From positions 1 through 6,198 of the forward strand of contig JALUUA010000301.1 in assembly GCA_027021605.1 (NCBI GenBank): a DNA stretch of 6,198 bases. Direction: 5' to 3'. The translations under genes were made by a program, and so were the position numbers. This document shows, piece after piece, positions 5,472 through 6,198 of this stretch. Every line of letters begins with the position of its first letter. Positions within the stretch are counted from its first letter, which is position 1. The notes under the pieces were generated by a model that worked only from the letters and a program-made list of their open reading frames with translations, made no database searches and was not told where the DNA came from. This DNA comes from Candidatus Bipolaricaulota bacterium (lineage in GTDB: Bacteria > Bipolaricaulota > Bipolaricaulia > RBG-16-55-9).

Positions 5472-6050
5472 ATGGGACCTCCCGTGCGCGTAGGCGTGCT
5501 GGCCCTCCAGGGCGACTTTCGCGAGCACCTCGCGGTGCTCCGGCGCCTCGAGGTGCCTGCCCAAGAGGTTCGCACGGTGGAGGACCTCGAGGCGGTCGAC
5601 GCGTTGATCCTGCCGGGGGGCGAGAGCACCACGATCGCACGCCTGATGGCGAAATCCGGGCTCGATCGGGTGATTAAAAAACGGGGGGAGGCGGGAATGC
5701 CCCTCTACGGGACCTGCGCCGGTTTGATTCTCCTAGCGAAGGAGCTGGTGGAGGACCGCCCACAGCCCCTGGGGCTCCTGGACGTCACCGTGGACCGCAA
5801 CGCCTACGGGCGCCAGGTGGACAGCTTCGAGGCCGACATCCACATTAAGAGCATAGGGCCGTTCCACGCGGTCTTCATCCGGGCCCCCAAGATCACGCGC
5901 TGCGGGCCCTCGGTGGAGATCCTGGCAGAGCACGACGGCGCACCCGTCCTGGTGCGCCAAGGAAATCTTTTGGGCAGCAGTTTTCACCCGGAGCTTACGG
6001 ACGACACCCGGATTCACGAGTTCTTCTTGAGCTTTTTGGGAAAACCGTGA
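5472..6050 (+). CDS. pdxT: Pyridoxal 5'-phosphate synthase, glutaminase subunit PdxT
   Basis: PdxT (Pdx2, SNO family) is a class I glutamine amidotransferase that hydrolyses glutamine and channels the ammonia to PdxS. At 192 aa it has the usual length. The start VRVGVLALQGDFREH (5-19) is the family signature. PGGEST lies at 48-53, the nucleophile elbow GTCAG puts the catalytic Cys at 82, and FHPE gives His172 and Glu174, completing the Cys-His-Glu triad. RNAYGRQVDSFE (109-120), also conserved, is present. The ATG at 5472 is preceded only by a weak GAGAG at normal distance plus a duplicated AAGGAG at 16 and 27 nt. The GTG at codon 5 is an alternative that would give the more typical short N-terminus but is still farther from a ribosome site. 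The gene follows pdxS by 50 nt in the same operon. Confidence 0.98.
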   Translation: MGPPVRVGVLALQGDFREHLAVLRRLEVPAQEVRTVEDLEAVDALILPGGESTTIARLMAKSGLDRVIKKRGEAGMPLYGTCAGLILLAKELVEDRPQPLGLLDVTVDRNAYGRQVDSFEADIHIKSIGPFHAVFIRAPKITRCGPSVEILAEHDGAPVLVRQGNLLGSSFHPELTDDTRIHEFFLSFLGKP

Positions 6051-6067
6051 CACACGCACGTGACACA
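6046..6067 (+). repeat. 9-bp direct repeat across the pdxT stop codon
   Basis: CGTGACACA occurs at 6046-6054 and 6059-6067, 13 nt apart; the first copy includes the pdxT TGA stop. It is short and may be chance or a slippage product. Confidence 0.4.
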
Positions 6068-6075
6068 GAGGAGAG

Positions 6076-6085
6076 AGGAAGGGGG
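6076..6085 (+). promoter_or_regulatory. Shine-Dalgarno site of the Rossmann-fold gene
   Basis: AGGAAGGGGG ends 7 nt before the ATG at 6093. The purine-rich match and good spacing support that start and translation within the pdxST operon. Confidence 0.6.
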
Positions 6086-6092
6086 CGAGAAG

Positions 6093-6198
6093 ATGGGCAA
6101 GACGGTGATGGTGATCGGGACGGGGACGATCGGGGAGCCGCTCATCGGGCTTTTGGCCGACATTCAAAAGGACGTCGGGATCGACGAGGTGATCTTCA
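6093..6198 (+). CDS. NAD(P)-binding Rossmann-fold protein, N-terminal 35 codons only
   Basis: The frame opens with ATG at 6093 and runs off the window. The peptide reads MGKTVMVIGTGTIGEPLIGL, then an acidic helix and a second hydrophobic strand, DEVIF. A beta strand, GTGTIG glycine loop, helix and second strand is the classic dinucleotide-binding start. The GxGxIG with the strand spacing recalls type II (archaeal-type) glyceraldehyde 3-phosphate dehydrogenase, and homoserine or aspartate dehydrogenases begin similarly; 35 residues cannot decide. It lies 42 nt after pdxT with its own ribosome site and no terminator between, so it is probably in the pdxST operon. A glyceraldehyde 3-phosphate enzyme would be a sensible neighbour because that sugar is a PdxS substrate, but this is inference. 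Confidence 0.75.
   Translation, partial: MGKTVMVIGTGTIGEPLIGLLADIQKDVGIDEVIF

Overview
The window is GC-rich bacterial DNA with two blocks transcribed away from each other from a shared region at 4316-4530. Shine-Dalgarno sites, sigma70-type TATAAT boxes and Sec-type signal peptides point to a bacterium. Vitamin B6 synthesis uses the DXP-independent PdxS/PdxT route, which occurs in many lineages (Gram-positives, Deinococcota, Thermotogota, several candidate phyla). A thermophile or candidate-phylum bacterium would fit, but nothing here fixes the taxonomy.

Left block (minus strand, 4315 down to 1): two tandem genes for large exported right-handed parallel beta-helix proteins. The upstream one (1925-4315) is complete at 796 aa: signal peptide, about 20 coils of roughly 23 residues, an NWWGD motif closing the helix, and a beta-rich C-terminal domain. 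The downstream one (1-1860) starts 64 nt later and is still open at the window edge after 620 codons. The two are clear paralogs: both mature chains begin HGGP, and the N(W/F)WGD motif falls at residue 595 in one and 596 in the other. They probably form one transcript. Their job is unknown; no substrate or attachment signal is visible. The first 150 bases of the downstream gene are unusual: a distant Shine-Dalgarno, a perfect 11-bp hairpin, a polypyrimidine tract and a four-run G-quadruplex motif on the coding strand.

Right block (plus strand, 4531 to the end): pdxS, pdxT and the first 35 codons of an NAD(P)-binding Rossmann protein, closely spaced and apparently one operon. PdxT releases ammonia from glutamine, and PdxS combines it with ribose/ribulose 5-phosphate and glyceraldehyde 3-phosphate to make pyridoxal 5'-phosphate. 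All recognised catalytic residues of both are present. An extended -10 promoter with a palindrome at the predicted transcription start drives this operon.

I see no mobile element, CRISPR array, tRNA or rRNA. The most original material is the paralogous beta-helix pair (with cysteine pairs in only one copy) and the structured 5' end of the second gene. I do not see convincing evidence of a wholly new multi-gene system.
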